NCBI RefSeq assembly: GCF_004963255.1
Contig: NZ_SUGA01000033.1
Coordinates: 1 to 64,000, forward strand
DNA length: 64,000 nt
DNA from: Mesorhizobium sp.
GTDB lineage: Bacteria; Pseudomonadota; Alphaproteobacteria; Rhizobiales; Rhizobiaceae
Direction: 5' to 3'
The position numbers were made by a program, and so were the translations under genes. Below, piece by piece: positions 41,889-52,929 of this stretch. The notes beneath the pieces are model-generated. The model ran no database searches and had not been told where the DNA came from. It saw only the letters and a program-made list of their open reading frames with translations. Within the stretch, counting starts at the first letter, position 1. Every line of letters begins with the position of its first letter.

Positions 41889-43007
41889 ATGAAGAACATC
41901 GTTGTCGTCGGCGCCGGCAAGATCGGCTCGACCATCGCGGAAATGCTGAGCGCCACGGGCGACTACCGCGTCACGCTTGTCGACCGCTCGGCCGCCCAGC
42001 TCGCCACCGCCGAGCTGCCGGCTGGCGTCGCAACGCAGGAGCTCGACATCGCCGCGGCCGGCGAACTGGAAAAGATCCTCGCCGGCAAGTTCGCCGTGCT
42101 GAGCGCCGCGCCCTTCCACCTCACCACCCGCATCGCCGAAGCGGCCGCCGCGACCGGCGTGCACTACCTCGACCTGACCGAGGACGTCGTCTCGACCCGT
42201 CGCGTCAAGGAACTGGCGCGCGACGAACTGGCGCGCGACGCCAAAAGCGCATTCATCCCGCAATGCGGCCTGGCGCCGGGCTTCATCTCGATCGTCGCCA
42301 ACGACCTCGCCAGCCGCTTCGATACGCTGGAAAGCGTGCGCATGCGCGTCGGCGCGCTGCCGCAGTATCCGTCCAACGCGCTGAACTACAACCTCACCTG
42401 GAGCACCGACGGCGTCATCAACGAATATTGCGAGCCCTGCGAAGCGATCGTCGAAGGCGAGCTGATCGAAGTGCCGCCGTTGGAGGAGCGCGAGGAATTC
42501 TCGCTCGACGGCGTCACCTATGAAGCCTTCAACACCTCCGGCGGGCTCGGCACTTTGGCCGAGACGCTGAAGGGCAAGGTGCGCACGCTGAACTACCGCA
42601 CCATCCGCTATCCCGGCCACGCCGCGATCATGAAGGCGCTGCTAAACGATTTGGGGCTGCGCCACCGCCGCGACGTGCTGAAGGACATTTTCGAAAGCGC
42701 CCTGCCGGCGACGCTGCAGGATGTGGTCATCGTCTTCGTCACCGTCTCGGGCCGCCGCAACGGCCGCCTGCTGCAGGAGACCTACGCCAACAAGATCTAT
42801 TCGCACCGCGTCGGCAACATCGTGCGCAGCGCCATCCAGATCACCACCGCGTCGGGCATCTGCGCCGTGCTCGACATGCTGGCCGACGGCTCGCTGCCGT
42901 CTAGGGGCTTCGTGCGCCAGGAAGACATCGCGCTGGACGCCTTCCTCGCCAACCGCTTCGGCCGCGCCTATGCGCAACATGAGATGGTGAGCCGGCTGGC
43001 GAGTTGA
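41889..43007 (+). CDS. Saccharopine dehydrogenase-family protein
   Basis: The product is 372 aa from ATG 41889. An N-terminal Rossmann motif VVVGAGKIGSTIAEML (5-20) is followed by the saccharopine reductase core: YLDLTEDVVSTRRVKEL, FIPQCGLAPGFISIVANDLA, and a C-terminal domain with TSGGLGTLAETL and RYPGHAAIMKALLNDLGLR. In the saccharopine pathway such an enzyme splits saccharopine into glutamate and aminoadipate semialdehyde. The partner lysine-ketoglutarate reductase is not in this window, so lysine degradation is likely but not certain. Confidence 0.85.
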   Translation: MKNIVVVGAGKIGSTIAEMLSATGDYRVTLVDRSAAQLATAELPAGVATQELDIAAAGELEKILAGKFAVLSAAPFHLTTRIAEAAAATGVHYLDLTEDVVSTRRVKELARDELARDAKSAFIPQCGLAPGFISIVANDLASRFDTLESVRMRVGALPQYPSNALNYNLTWSTDGVINEYCEPCEAIVEGELIEVPPLEEREEFSLDGVTYEAFNTSGGLGTLAETLKGKVRTLNYRTIRYPGHAAIMKALLNDLGLRHRRDVLKDIFESALPATLQDVVIVFVTVSGRRNGRLLQETYANKIYSHRVGNIVRSAIQITTASGICAVLDMLADGSLPSRGFVRQEDIALDAFLANRFGRAYAQHEMVSRLAS

Positions 43008-43020
43008 GCCGCGCCGTCTT

Positions 43021-43170
43021 CTCCTTCTCCCCTTGTGGGAGAAGGTGGATCGGCGCGCAGCGCCGAGACGGATGAGGGGTGTTCCAGCGGAGTGAGACGT
43101 CGGCGTTCCCTGGAACACCCCTCATCCGTCGCCTTCGGCGACACCTTCCCCCACAAGGGGGGAAGGAGGA
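43021..43170. repeat. Inverted-repeat element, family B
   Basis: This copy fills the gap between the convergent saccharopine dehydrogenase-like and lpdA genes. Its arms TCTCCCCTTGTGGGAGAAGG and CCTTCCCCCACAAGGGGGGAAGG end 2-3 nt from the lpdA stop. Confidence 0.88.
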
Positions 43171-43172
43171 GC

Positions 43173-44570
<1,398 letters not shown>

Positions 44571-44611
44571 GACGGCTGCTTCCTTTTGGCGGAGGCGGCG
44601 ACGCGCCTTTT

Positions 44612-44759
44612 CCTTCTCCCCTTGTGGGGGAAGATGGATCGGCGCGACAGCGCCGAGACGGATGAGGGGTGTTCCAGCGGAGTGAGACGCTGGTGTTCCC
44701 TGGAGCACCCCTCATCCGTCGCCTTCGGCGACACCTTCTCCCACAAGGGGAGAAGGGGG
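44612..44759. repeat. Inverted-repeat element, family B, inside the bkd operon
   Basis: The arms TTCTCCCCTTGTGGGGGAAG and CTTCTCCCACAAGGGGAGAAG flank the shared centre GCGCCGAGACGGATGAGGGG and GTGTTCC. It lies between bkdB and lpdA on the same strand and must be transcribed if the operon is single. Confidence 0.88.
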
Positions 44760-44805
44760 AGCGCCCATGCTGGCGCCGCGACGTTCAAGCCCAACATCCG
44801 CCCCC

Positions 44806-46116
44806 TCAATCCACGAAGATCAGCGCCGGCGTCTCGAGCAACGCCTTGATGCGCTGGACGAAGACCGCGGCATCCCAGCCGTCGATGACGCGATGGTCGA
44901 AACTGGACGACAGGTTCATCATCTTGCGCGGGATGAACTGCGTGCCATCCCACACCGGCCGCACCATGATCTTGTTGACGCCGACGATTGCCACTTCAGG
45001 ATAGTTGATGACCGGCGTGGTCGCCACGCCGCCCATGGCGCCGAGCGAGGTGATGGTGATGGTCGAGCCGGACAGCTCCTCGCGGCTCGCCGTGCCGGCC
45101 TTGGCCGCATCGGCCAGCCGGTTGACTTCCACGGCACTATCCCACAGGTCGCGCGCCTCGGCGTGTTTCACCACCGGCACCACCAGCCCGTTCGGCGTCT
45201 GCGCGGCGATGCCGATATGGACGCCCTCATGCTGGTGGATGACGCCGGCCTCGTCGTCGAACAATGCGTTGAGGTTGGGCTGCTCGGCGATCGCCTTGAC
45301 CATCGCCCGCATCAGGAAGGGCAGCAGCGTCAGCTTCGGACGATCCGCCCGTTTTTCTTTGTTCAGCGCGGCGCGCAATTCCTCCAGCGCGGTGACGTCG
45401 ATCTCCTCGACATAGGTGATATGCGGGATGCGCGATTTCGCCAGCGACATCTTCTCGGCGATCTTGCGCCTGAGCCCCACGACCTTGATGTCCTCGACGC
45501 CGTCCTTGCGGGCAAGCCCGGTCGCGCGGGCCAGCTGCGGGCCCCGCGCGACGAAGGCATCGATGTCTTCATGGCTGATGCGCCCGGCCGGACCGCTGCC
45601 CGGAACCTGGCGCAGGTCGATGCCTGCTTCCTTGGCGCGCAGCCGCACGGCCGGCGAGGCCAGCGGCTTTTCGCCTTCCACGCGCGGCGCCCCGGAAATG
45701 GAGGCAGGGCGCGCGGCCTTCGGTGCAGCGGCCGGCGAGACATTAGCCGGCGGATCGGCTGGCTTTAGCGCGGGCTTGGGGGCGCTCGGCTGAGCTTCCG
45801 TTTTCGGCTCGGCCGACTTGCCGGGAGCCTCGGCCTTCGGCGCGTCGCCGCCACCCGCCTTCACATTGCCTTCGCCGGCTACCTTCAGCCGCACGATCGG
45901 CGAGCCGATCGCCACCGTGTCACCGATCTCGGCGCCCAGCCACAGGATCTCGCCATCGACCGGCGATGGGATCTCGACGGTTGCTTTGTCGGTCATGACG
46001 GCGGCGAGAACCGTGTCCTCGCGCACCAAGTCGCCGACCTTGACGTGCCACTCGACAAGCTCGGCCTCGGCGACGCCTTCGCCGACATCGGGAAGCTTGA
46101 TGACGTGTTCGCCCAT
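44806..46116 (-). CDS. bkdB: Branched-chain 2-oxoacid dehydrogenase E2 (dihydrolipoyl acyltransferase)
   Basis: The product is 436 aa. It has one N-terminal lipoyl domain with the modified lysine in MTDKATVEIP (Lys44), an Ala/Pro/Lys-rich linker (about 80-150), a peripheral-subunit-binding domain (ASPAVRLRAKEAGIDLRQVPGSGPAGRISHEDI) and the catalytic domain ending in SSSFDHRVIDG (His408, Asp412). The V-E-W-H-V-K-V-G-D lipoyl context is typical of the branched-chain complex. It passes acyl groups from E1 to CoA in valine, leucine and isoleucine breakdown. Confidence 0.95.
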   Translation of the reverse strand: MGEHVIKLPDVGEGVAEAELVEWHVKVGDLVREDTVLAAVMTDKATVEIPSPVDGEILWLGAEIGDTVAIGSPIVRLKVAGEGNVKAGGGDAPKAEAPGKSAEPKTEAQPSAPKPALKPADPPANVSPAAAPKAARPASISGAPRVEGEKPLASPAVRLRAKEAGIDLRQVPGSGPAGRISHEDIDAFVARGPQLARATGLARKDGVEDIKVVGLRRKIAEKMSLAKSRIPHITYVEEIDVTALEELRAALNKEKRADRPKLTLLPFLMRAMVKAIAEQPNLNALFDDEAGVIHQHEGVHIGIAAQTPNGLVVPVVKHAEARDLWDSAVEVNRLADAAKAGTASREELSGSTITITSLGAMGGVATTPVINYPEVAIVGVNKIMVRPVWDGTQFIPRKMMNLSSSFDHRVIDGWDAAVFVQRIKALLETPALIFVD

Positions 46117-46128
46117 CTCAGGCCTCCC

Positions 46129-47142
46129 CTAAGCTTCCAACGTTTCGATCAGGGCACGGCCGACCCGCGCCGGGCCGGGGAAATAGTCCCATTCCTGCGC
46201 GTGCGGGTAGGGCGTGTCCCAGCCGGCGACCCGCGCCACCGGCGCTTCCAGATGGTAGAAGCAGTTCTCCTGCACCAGCGAGACCAGCTCGGCGCCGAAG
46301 CCGGAGGTCAGCGTCGCCTCGTGTACGACGACGCAGCGGCCTGTCTTCTTAACCGAGGCGACGATCGTCTTGAGGTCGAGCGGAAGCAGCGTCCTCAGAT
46401 CGATCACTTCGGCGTCGATGCCGGTCTCCTCGGCCGCGGCCTGGGCGACATAGACCATCGTGCCATAAGCGAGCACGGTGACGGCCGAACCCTGGCGGCG
46501 GATCGCCGCCTTGCCGAGCGGGATGGTGTAATGGCCGTCGGCAACCTCGCCGAGCTCATGCTTCGACCAGGGCGTCACCGGCTTGTCGTGATGGCCGTCG
46601 AAAGGCCCGTTATAAAGCCGCTTCGGCTCAAGGAAGATCACCGGATCCGGATCCTCGATCGCCGCGATCAGCAAGCCCTTGGCGTCATGCGGATTGGACG
46701 GCACGATCACCTTCAGGCCGGAGACATGGGTGAACAGCGCTTCCGGACTCTGGCTGTGCGTCTGGCCGCCGAAAATGCCGCCGCCGGTCGGCATGCGCAC
46801 CACGATCGGGCAGGTGAAGTCGCCGTTCGAACGGTAACGCAGCCGCGCCGCCTCCGAGACGATCTGGTCGTAGGCCGGATAAACATAGTCGGCAAACTGC
46901 ACCTCGACGCAGGGCTTCAACCCGTAGGCTGCCATGCCGATGGCCGAACCGACGATGCCGGATTCGCTGATCGGCGCGTCGAAGCAGCGGCTCTTGCCGT
47001 ATTTGGCCTGCAGGCCTTGCGTCGCGCGGAAGACGCCGCCGAAGAAGCCGACATCCTCGCCATAGACGATGACGCGTTCGTCGCGTTCCATCGAAACGTC
47101 CATGGCGTCGCGGATCGCCTCGATCATGGTACGCCTGGGCAT
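46129..47142 (-). CDS. bkdA2: Branched-chain 2-oxoacid dehydrogenase E1 beta subunit
   Basis: The product is 337 aa, MPRRTMIEAIRDAMDVSMERD, starting 2 nt after the bkdA1 stop. It has the transketolase-like pyrimidine-binding domain (VIVYGEDVGFFGGVFRATQGL, PISESGIVGSAIGMAAYGLKPCVEVQFADY) and the C-terminal transketolase domain (VTVLAYGTMVYVAQAAAEE, AEVIDLRTLLPLD, VVHEATLTSGFGAELVSLVQE). It forms the alpha2beta2 decarboxylase with bkdA1. bkdB follows after 12 nt. Confidence 0.95.
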   Translation of the reverse strand: MPRRTMIEAIRDAMDVSMERDERVIVYGEDVGFFGGVFRATQGLQAKYGKSRCFDAPISESGIVGSAIGMAAYGLKPCVEVQFADYVYPAYDQIVSEAARLRYRSNGDFTCPIVVRMPTGGGIFGGQTHSQSPEALFTHVSGLKVIVPSNPHDAKGLLIAAIEDPDPVIFLEPKRLYNGPFDGHHDKPVTPWSKHELGEVADGHYTIPLGKAAIRRQGSAVTVLAYGTMVYVAQAAAEETGIDAEVIDLRTLLPLDLKTIVASVKKTGRCVVVHEATLTSGFGAELVSLVQENCFYHLEAPVARVAGWDTPYPHAQEWDYFPGPARVGRALIETLEA

Positions 47143-47144
47143 GG

Positions 47145-48377
47145 TTAGACCCCTGCCTGCTGGCGCTGGCGCCTGAGATGCGGCGGCATCTCGGCATAGA
47201 CGCCCTCGAACATGTCGCGGGTCGACGGCTTTCCGCCGGCATGCAGCGTGCCGTGGCCCTCGGCCTCCTTCTGCGCTGCGATCACCGTTTCGAGGATCTC
47301 GGCCTCCGCCTGGGTGTGGCGATCCTCGGACCAGACGCCCTTGTGGATCAGGTGGTTCTTCAGCCGGATCACCGGATCGCCGAGCGGCCAGGCGTCGGAC
47401 TCGGCTTTCGGCCGGTAGGCCGACGGATCGTCGGAGGTCGAATGCGCACCGACGCGGTAGGTGACATATTCGACCAGTGTCGGCCCGAGATTGGCGCGCG
47501 CCCGTTCGACCGCCCATTTCGCCACCGCATGGACGGCGAGGTAGTCGTTGCCGTCGACGCGCAGCGAAGGAATGCCGAAGCCGAGGCCGCGCGCGGCGAA
47601 CGTGCCGGAGCCACCGCGGGCGATGCCCTGGAAGGTCGAGATCGCCCACTGGTTGTTGACGACGTTGAGCACGACAGGAGCCTTGTAGGTCGAAGCGAAG
47701 ACCAGCGCCGCATGGAAATCGGACTCGGCCGTCGAGCCGTCGCCGATCCAGGCGGCGGCAATGCGAGAATCGTTGGAGATCGCCGAGGCCATCGCCCAGC
47801 CGACCGCCTGGATATATTGCGTCGCCAGATTGCCCGAGATCGAGAAGAAGCCGTGCTCCTTCGAGGAATACATCACCGGCAGTTGCCGACCCTTCAGCGG
47901 ATCGGCCTCGTTGGAGTAGATCTGGTTCATCATCGTGACCATCGGATAGCCGTCGGCGATCAGTAGGCCTGCCTGTCGATAGGTCGGGAAATTCATGTCG
48001 CCCGGCTGAAGCGCCTTGCGGAACGCGCAGCTCACCGCTTCCTCGCCCAGATGCTGCATGTAGAACGAGGTCTTGCCCTGGCGCTGTGCCATCTGCATGC
48101 GCGCGTCGAAGGTCCGAAGCGTCATCATATGGCGCAGGCCTTCGAGCAATTCCTTATCGCTGAGCAGCCCCGCCCATGGTCCGACGGCCTCGCCGGCGCG
48201 GTTCAGCACGCGGATGATGGAGAAAGCCATGTCGCGGATGGTGCGCGGATCGACGTCGATCTCGGGACGCGGCACCGAGCCGGCCTTGGGAATGGTCACA
48301 TTGGAGAAGTCAGGCGTGCCGCCGGGCCGCACCTCGGGCTCGGGCACATGAAAGCGCAACATTCCAGCATCGGCCAT
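47145..48377 (-). CDS. bkdA1: Branched-chain 2-oxoacid dehydrogenase E1 alpha subunit
   Basis: The product is 410 aa from the ATG of MADAGMLRFHVPEPE, with GGAGG 8 nt before. The thiamine-diphosphate fold shows the motif GDGSTAESDFHAALVFASTYKAPVVLNVVNNQWAIS (GDG-x(~26)-NN). It also has QGKTSFYMQHLGEEAVSCAF, FPTYRQAGLLIADGYP and YRVGAHSTSDDPSAYRP with the phosphorylation-loop-like His-Ser-Thr. The length and N-terminal extension fit bacterial BkdA1. It is the first gene of the operon bkdA1-bkdA2-bkdB-lpdA. Confidence 0.95.
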   Translation of the reverse strand: MADAGMLRFHVPEPEVRPGGTPDFSNVTIPKAGSVPRPEIDVDPRTIRDMAFSIIRVLNRAGEAVGPWAGLLSDKELLEGLRHMMTLRTFDARMQMAQRQGKTSFYMQHLGEEAVSCAFRKALQPGDMNFPTYRQAGLLIADGYPMVTMMNQIYSNEADPLKGRQLPVMYSSKEHGFFSISGNLATQYIQAVGWAMASAISNDSRIAAAWIGDGSTAESDFHAALVFASTYKAPVVLNVVNNQWAISTFQGIARGGSGTFAARGLGFGIPSLRVDGNDYLAVHAVAKWAVERARANLGPTLVEYVTYRVGAHSTSDDPSAYRPKAESDAWPLGDPVIRLKNHLIHKGVWSEDRHTQAEAEILETVIAAQKEAEGHGTLHAGGKPSTRDMFEGVYAEMPPHLRRQRQQAGV

Positions 48378-48722
48378 GAGCTCACATCCTCCAATGTTGC
48401 CGGCGCGATCTTTGCACATCCGCGCGGCCAGACCAGTGCCAATTCGCCGGGTCCGGGCACGGCCTTCCTCCCCGGCGCCGGCCTCGGCAAGCCAATGCGG
48501 CGCACAGGCTCAAGATGCAGATATGGCGACGAAATTTCTTGTCGATGTTTTCGCGCCGCGCGCAATTTGGCGGAAGTTTGCGAGGCGATTGCGGTCAGAA
48601 AAGGTAAGTGGGATATGCGCGGTGGCCGAAACAGCTAATCTCCCCCCTCGTGGGGGAGATCACGCTCTCTGCCCGCTGCTTCGCCGTTCACTCCGTCCCC
48701 GCCTCATGCTAACTCACCCCGC
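48378..48722. other. Divergent spacer between bkdA1 and holA
   Basis: This spacer carries the bkd promoter region and an isolated left half of a family A repeat (48637-48660). No gene was found. A leuS-lptE gene pair, often upstream of holA in rhizobia, is absent here. Confidence 0.55.
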
Positions 48723-49766
48723 ATGGCACAGAAGAAAGGATACGAGGTCGATTCGTGGCTGGCGAGGCCCGACCCCTCCATGGGAATCGTCTTGCTCTAC
48801 GGTCCCGATCGCGGCCTTGTCGCCGAGCGGGCGAAGACCTTCGCGGTGAAAACCGGCCTGCCGCTCGACGACCCGTTCTCGGTGGTCAAGCTGGACGGCG
48901 CGGAGGTCGACCGCGACGAGGGCCGGCTGCTCGACGAGGCGCGCACGGTGCCGATGTTTTCCGACCGGCGGCTGCTTTGGGTTCGCAATGCCAGCGGCCA
49001 GAAGGCGCTGGCCGACGACATCAAGGCGCTGACAACCGAGCCCGCGCGTGACGCCGTCATCCTGATCGAAGCGGGCGACCTGAAGAAGGGCACGGGCCTC
49101 AGGGCCATCGTCGAGGCCGCCGGCAACGCCATCGCTCTGCCCTGCTATGCCGACGAAGCCCGCGACCTGGATTCGGTGATCGACGACGAATTGCGCAAGG
49201 CCGGCATGTCGATGACGCTGGACGCCCGCCAGGCGCTGCGCCGCAATCTTGGCGGCGATCGCCTTGCCTCGCGCGGCGAGATCGAGAAGCTGGTTCTTTA
49301 CGCGCATGGCCGCAAGGAGATCGGCATCGAGGACATAAACGCGCTGTCGGGCGACGTCTCCGGCGCTTCCTTCGACGCTGCAGTCGACGCCATGCTGGAC
49401 GGCAAGGTCGGCGATTTCGACATCGCCTTCACCCGTCACTGCCAGTCCGGCGGCCATCCGTTCCTGGTGCTGTCCTCGGCGATGCGGCAATTGCAGGCGA
49501 TCCAGGCGCTGCGCGGCCAGATGGAGAGCGGCGGCCGCAACGCCGCCTCGGTCGTTGCCGGCGCGCGCCCGCCGGTCTTCTTCTCGCGCCGCAAGCTGGT
49601 GGAAAAAACGCTGGAGCGCTGGAATGTCGAGGCGCTCGGCCGCGCACTTAGCCGGCTGCAGACGGCGGTGCTGCAGACACGCAAACGGCCGGACCTGTCG
49701 GAGGCGCTGGCCAGACAGGCACTGCTCGGCATTGCGATCGAGAGCGCGAGATTGGGGCAGAGGTAG
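48723..49766 (+). CDS. holA: DNA polymerase III subunit delta
   Basis: The product is 347 aa, MAQKKGYEVDSWLARPDPSMGIVLLYGPDRGLVAERA. The N-terminal P-loop-like domain of the clamp loader delta subunit is followed by LLDEARTVPMFSDRRLLWVRNA, RRNLGGDRLASRGEIEKLVLYA and a C-terminal collar domain (HPFLVLSSAMRQLQAIQALR). It opens the sliding clamp during loading. The final ~38 nt and the following repeat are copied at 51518-51635. Its ribosome site is weak. Confidence 0.93.
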   Translation: MAQKKGYEVDSWLARPDPSMGIVLLYGPDRGLVAERAKTFAVKTGLPLDDPFSVVKLDGAEVDRDEGRLLDEARTVPMFSDRRLLWVRNASGQKALADDIKALTTEPARDAVILIEAGDLKKGTGLRAIVEAAGNAIALPCYADEARDLDSVIDDELRKAGMSMTLDARQALRRNLGGDRLASRGEIEKLVLYAHGRKEIGIEDINALSGDVSGASFDAAVDAMLDGKVGDFDIAFTRHCQSGGHPFLVLSSAMRQLQAIQALRGQMESGGRNAASVVAGARPPVFFSRRKLVEKTLERWNVEALGRALSRLQTAVLQTRKRPDLSEALARQALLGIAIESARLGQR

Positions 49767-49844
49767 GCGATTAGCCGATCACCCCCCTTGTGGGGGAGAT
49801 GTCCGGCAGGACAGAGGGGGGCGCTGTCCCGCCAGCGTATCAGC
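49728..49844. repeat. Direct repeat, left copy (holA 3' end plus family A unit)
   Basis: The segment begins GGCATTGCGATCGAGAGCGC, runs through the holA stop codon and a complete forward family A unit, and ends near GCGTATCAGC. The right copy is 51518-51635, with few differences (a 2-nt insertion and several substitutions). The two copies bracket the DUF2182 and DUF1326 genes. Confidence 0.9.
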
Positions 49845-49910
49845 CAACCGCAGCGGCACTCACGGCGTTTATGATGACGTCGACTATCTTTGCCCGAGAG
49901 CCGCCTTCAG

Positions 49911-50681
49911 TCAGTTCATCGTCATTGCATCGCTCGGCTGGAAGGTGGGCAGCGCCTGCGGAAAGACCAGCACCGCCGCGCCATAGAGAACCAGGGCGAC
50001 GCCCGATACCTTCGCTATCCGCTCTCCATGGGGGAAGGTCTTCTCGGCAAACACCAGCAGCGTGACCACCGCCATTGCACCGATGTTCATGATCCCGAGT
50101 GGAAAAAGGGCAGCGAACAACAGCCAGCAGCAGCCCAGGCAGAAGAGCCCATGCCGCAGGCCCATGCGCACCGCTCCCCATTGCCCATCGCGCCACGAGG
50201 TCAGGATGAAACCGATCGGCGAGCGGCACTTGGCCAGACAAAGATCTTTCAGCGGGGAGAGCTGGTAGGCGCCCGCGGTCATCAGCAGCGCGCCGCCGAT
50301 GCGCGCGGCCGCCGCCGCAGACAATCCCACGCGCCCGGCAAGCATCTCCGCGCCCGCCGCGCCGGCGAAAGCGAGAACGCCCGTCGCCGTCCAGACCAGC
50401 ATGTAGCCGGCCACGAACAGCCAGGTCGAGACAAAGGCCTGACCGCGGCTCCGTTTGCCGCTCTGGACCTGGTGAAACGTCAGGATCATCGGCGCGACCG
50501 CCGGAAACATCATGGCGATCATCATGATCAGCCAGACGGCAAGAAACAGCGCGGCCGTCATGCCCATGGTGGGTGTGTACATGTCCATGCCGGACTGCTG
50601 CCGGACGAGGAGGGCCCAAGCCACCGCAGCGGCGGCAATCAGCAGTGCGAGGATGATGTTTCGCTGCAGCGTCAGCGGCAT
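49911..50681 (-). CDS. DUF2182 integral membrane protein (predicted metal-binding)
   Basis: The product is 256 aa with about six to seven membrane helices. Family hallmarks are LIMMIAMMFPAVAPMIL, with the Met-rich MMFP motif, YQLSPLKDLCLAKCRSPIGF, and GLRHGLFCLGCCWLLF, with clustered Cys residues, suggesting metal or thiol chemistry in the membrane. DUF2182 is commonly encoded beside DUF1326, as here; the pair is 25 nt apart on the same strand. The function is not established. Confidence 0.9.
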   Translation of the reverse strand: MPLTLQRNIILALLIAAAAVAWALLVRQQSGMDMYTPTMGMTAALFLAVWLIMMIAMMFPAVAPMILTFHQVQSGKRSRGQAFVSTWLFVAGYMLVWTATGVLAFAGAAGAEMLAGRVGLSAAAAARIGGALLMTAGAYQLSPLKDLCLAKCRSPIGFILTSWRDGQWGAVRMGLRHGLFCLGCCWLLFAALFPLGIMNIGAMAVVTLLVFAEKTFPHGERIAKVSGVALVLYGAAVLVFPQALPTFQPSDAMTMN

Positions 50682-50706
50682 GAGCGGTCCGTTCTTCTGC
50701 CAGGCG

Positions 50707-51333
50707 CTAGTGCTGGCCGGACCAGTTGATCGGCGCGTAATGCCCGTTGCGGCGGGAATTGTCCCAACTCATGCCATGGTCGCTGAAGGTGCTGCCTGCG
50801 ACCCCCATCGCCAGACCGAGCCAGTCGGGATTGACGGGATGGCCGGTGGCCGCCCACATCTCGCCGTCCTCGCGCATGGTCGGCAGCGGCTCGACCGCCA
50901 GCTGTGCCACGCCGGCAATTGCCGCCGACCTTTTCTTGCCATCTATCCGATAGTCTATCGGAACCTTCCTGGCGCCGAGATTCTTGCCGATCATCGGCGC
51001 CAACACCGCCATCGGACCGCCCGCGCCGCCGGTGAAGATCGCGCCCAGTGCTTCCGTTTGCCGGTCATCGGCCCGTTCGTCGATATAGGCCGCAGCCGTC
51101 CAATTGCCTTCCGCCATCGGGCCTGGCGTGTGCGCGATCATCGCGACGTTTAGCCCATCCAGTCGAACGTCGCCGTAATTGCCCTTGTCGATATGAAAGA
51201 CCAAGGCGACATCGCAAACGCCTTGCGTCGGCCTCGATGTCAACTGCGCATTGGTGGACATCAAGCAAGGACATACGACATCGCAGCTGCAGTTTTCGAA
51301 GTAGCTTCCGGACAATTGCCAACTGGTCGCCAT
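50707..51333 (-). CDS. DUF1326 protein
   Basis: The product is 208 aa from ATG 51333, with GGGAGG 5 nt upstream. The N-terminal ENCSCDVVCPC (Cys15, 17, 21, 23) is the conserved cysteine cluster of this family, probably a metal or redox site. A beta-rich domain follows with DVALVFHIDKGNYGDVRLDGLNVAMI, and a C-terminal SGSTFSDHGMSWDNSRRNGHYAPI-like end (GSTFSDHGMSWDNSRRNG). No signal peptide is seen. It is the first gene of a two-gene unit with DUF2182. Confidence 0.9.
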   Translation of the reverse strand: MATSWQLSGSYFENCSCDVVCPCLMSTNAQLTSRPTQGVCDVALVFHIDKGNYGDVRLDGLNVAMIAHTPGPMAEGNWTAAAYIDERADDRQTEALGAIFTGGAGGPMAVLAPMIGKNLGARKVPIDYRIDGKKRSAAIAGVAQLAVEPLPTMREDGEMWAATGHPVNPDWLGLAMGVAGSTFSDHGMSWDNSRRNGHYAPINWSGQH

Positions 51334-51517
51334 TTTCACCTCCCAGCTCTGTCAGGCGGGTCGGCTCGGATCGCTTTGGCGAGGTGGCGCCGCTCATATC
51401 GTGGAAGCGGCAAATAGCCCGACATCGCGACTGCTCGGCACGCCAGGGCATATAGTTTAGTTGTCTCTAATGAGGTTACGCCGATGCCCGGCACTGTCAA
51501 GCCAAGGCCCGGGCGCT

Positions 51518-51635
51518 GGCATTGCGATCGAGAGCGCGCGAAATTGGGGCAGAGGTAGGCGGTTAGCCGATCTCCCCCCATGTGGGGGAGATGTCCGGCA
51601 GGACAGAGGGGGGCGCTGTCCCGCCGGCGTATCGG
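51518..51635. repeat. Direct repeat, right copy (truncated holA end plus family A unit)
   Basis: This matches 49728-49844 almost throughout. It includes the last codons of holA, now without the gene body and shifted by a 2-nt insertion. It therefore marks a duplicated holA tail rather than a chance repeat. Confidence 0.9.
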
Positions 51636-51780
51636 CTCTTTGGCCTTGACCTCCCGATGATCCGGGCCATCACTTCTGTCGACGGGCGCATGCGCGAATT
51701 TCTGCCTCCGCTACAATGGCTTAATGTCCCCGCATGTCCCCTGTTCATTGTTTCACCGGAGAGATGATGGCGCTCGGTCG

Positions 51781-51827
51781 CGCCCCCCTCTGCCCTGCCG
51801 GGCATCTCCCCCACAAGGGGGGAGATC
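51781..51827. repeat. Family A repeat, reverse orientation
   Basis: CGCCCCCCTCTGCCCTGCCG and the following ATCTCCCCCACAAGGGGGGA. It forms an inverted pair with the unit at 51568-51624. Confidence 0.85.
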
Positions 51828-51860
51828 AGCAGCTTCGTCGCCTTCGCCAATGATCCGACA

Positions 51861-51887
51861 AAAAAGGCCAGCGTAACGCCAGCCTTT
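51861..51887 (-). terminator. Terminator-like hairpin after parB
   Basis: Read on the minus strand: AAAGGC, an internal TG mismatch, GCG, loop TTA, CGC, TG, GCCTTT and then a T run. The stem has an internal 2x2 loop, so strength is moderate. It is positioned about 84 nt after the parB stop. Confidence 0.6.
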
Positions 51888-51970
51888 CTCGTTTATCACC
51901 AATATATCAGGCGTATCCAGCGTTCAGCCAAAACCTCAGCTATAGCCAAATACCGTTATGCCGCAGCCGC

Positions 51971-52864
<894 letters not shown>

Positions 52865-52929
52865 TATATTGTCCAGATCGTTTCGGAATCGAATCGGCTG
52901 ACTAACCAGAGCTGCCAGACGGCTGCGGT

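Larger units (their letters stand above)
51334..51970. other. Spacer between the DUF1326 gene and parB
   Basis: Apart from the direct repeat (51518-51635), it holds a second family A unit in reverse (51781-51827) and the parB terminator. The part 51334-51517 must contain the promoter of the DUF1326 unit. A possible -10 (TATATG on the minus strand, about 51451) was seen but is not convincing. No additional gene. Confidence 0.55.
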
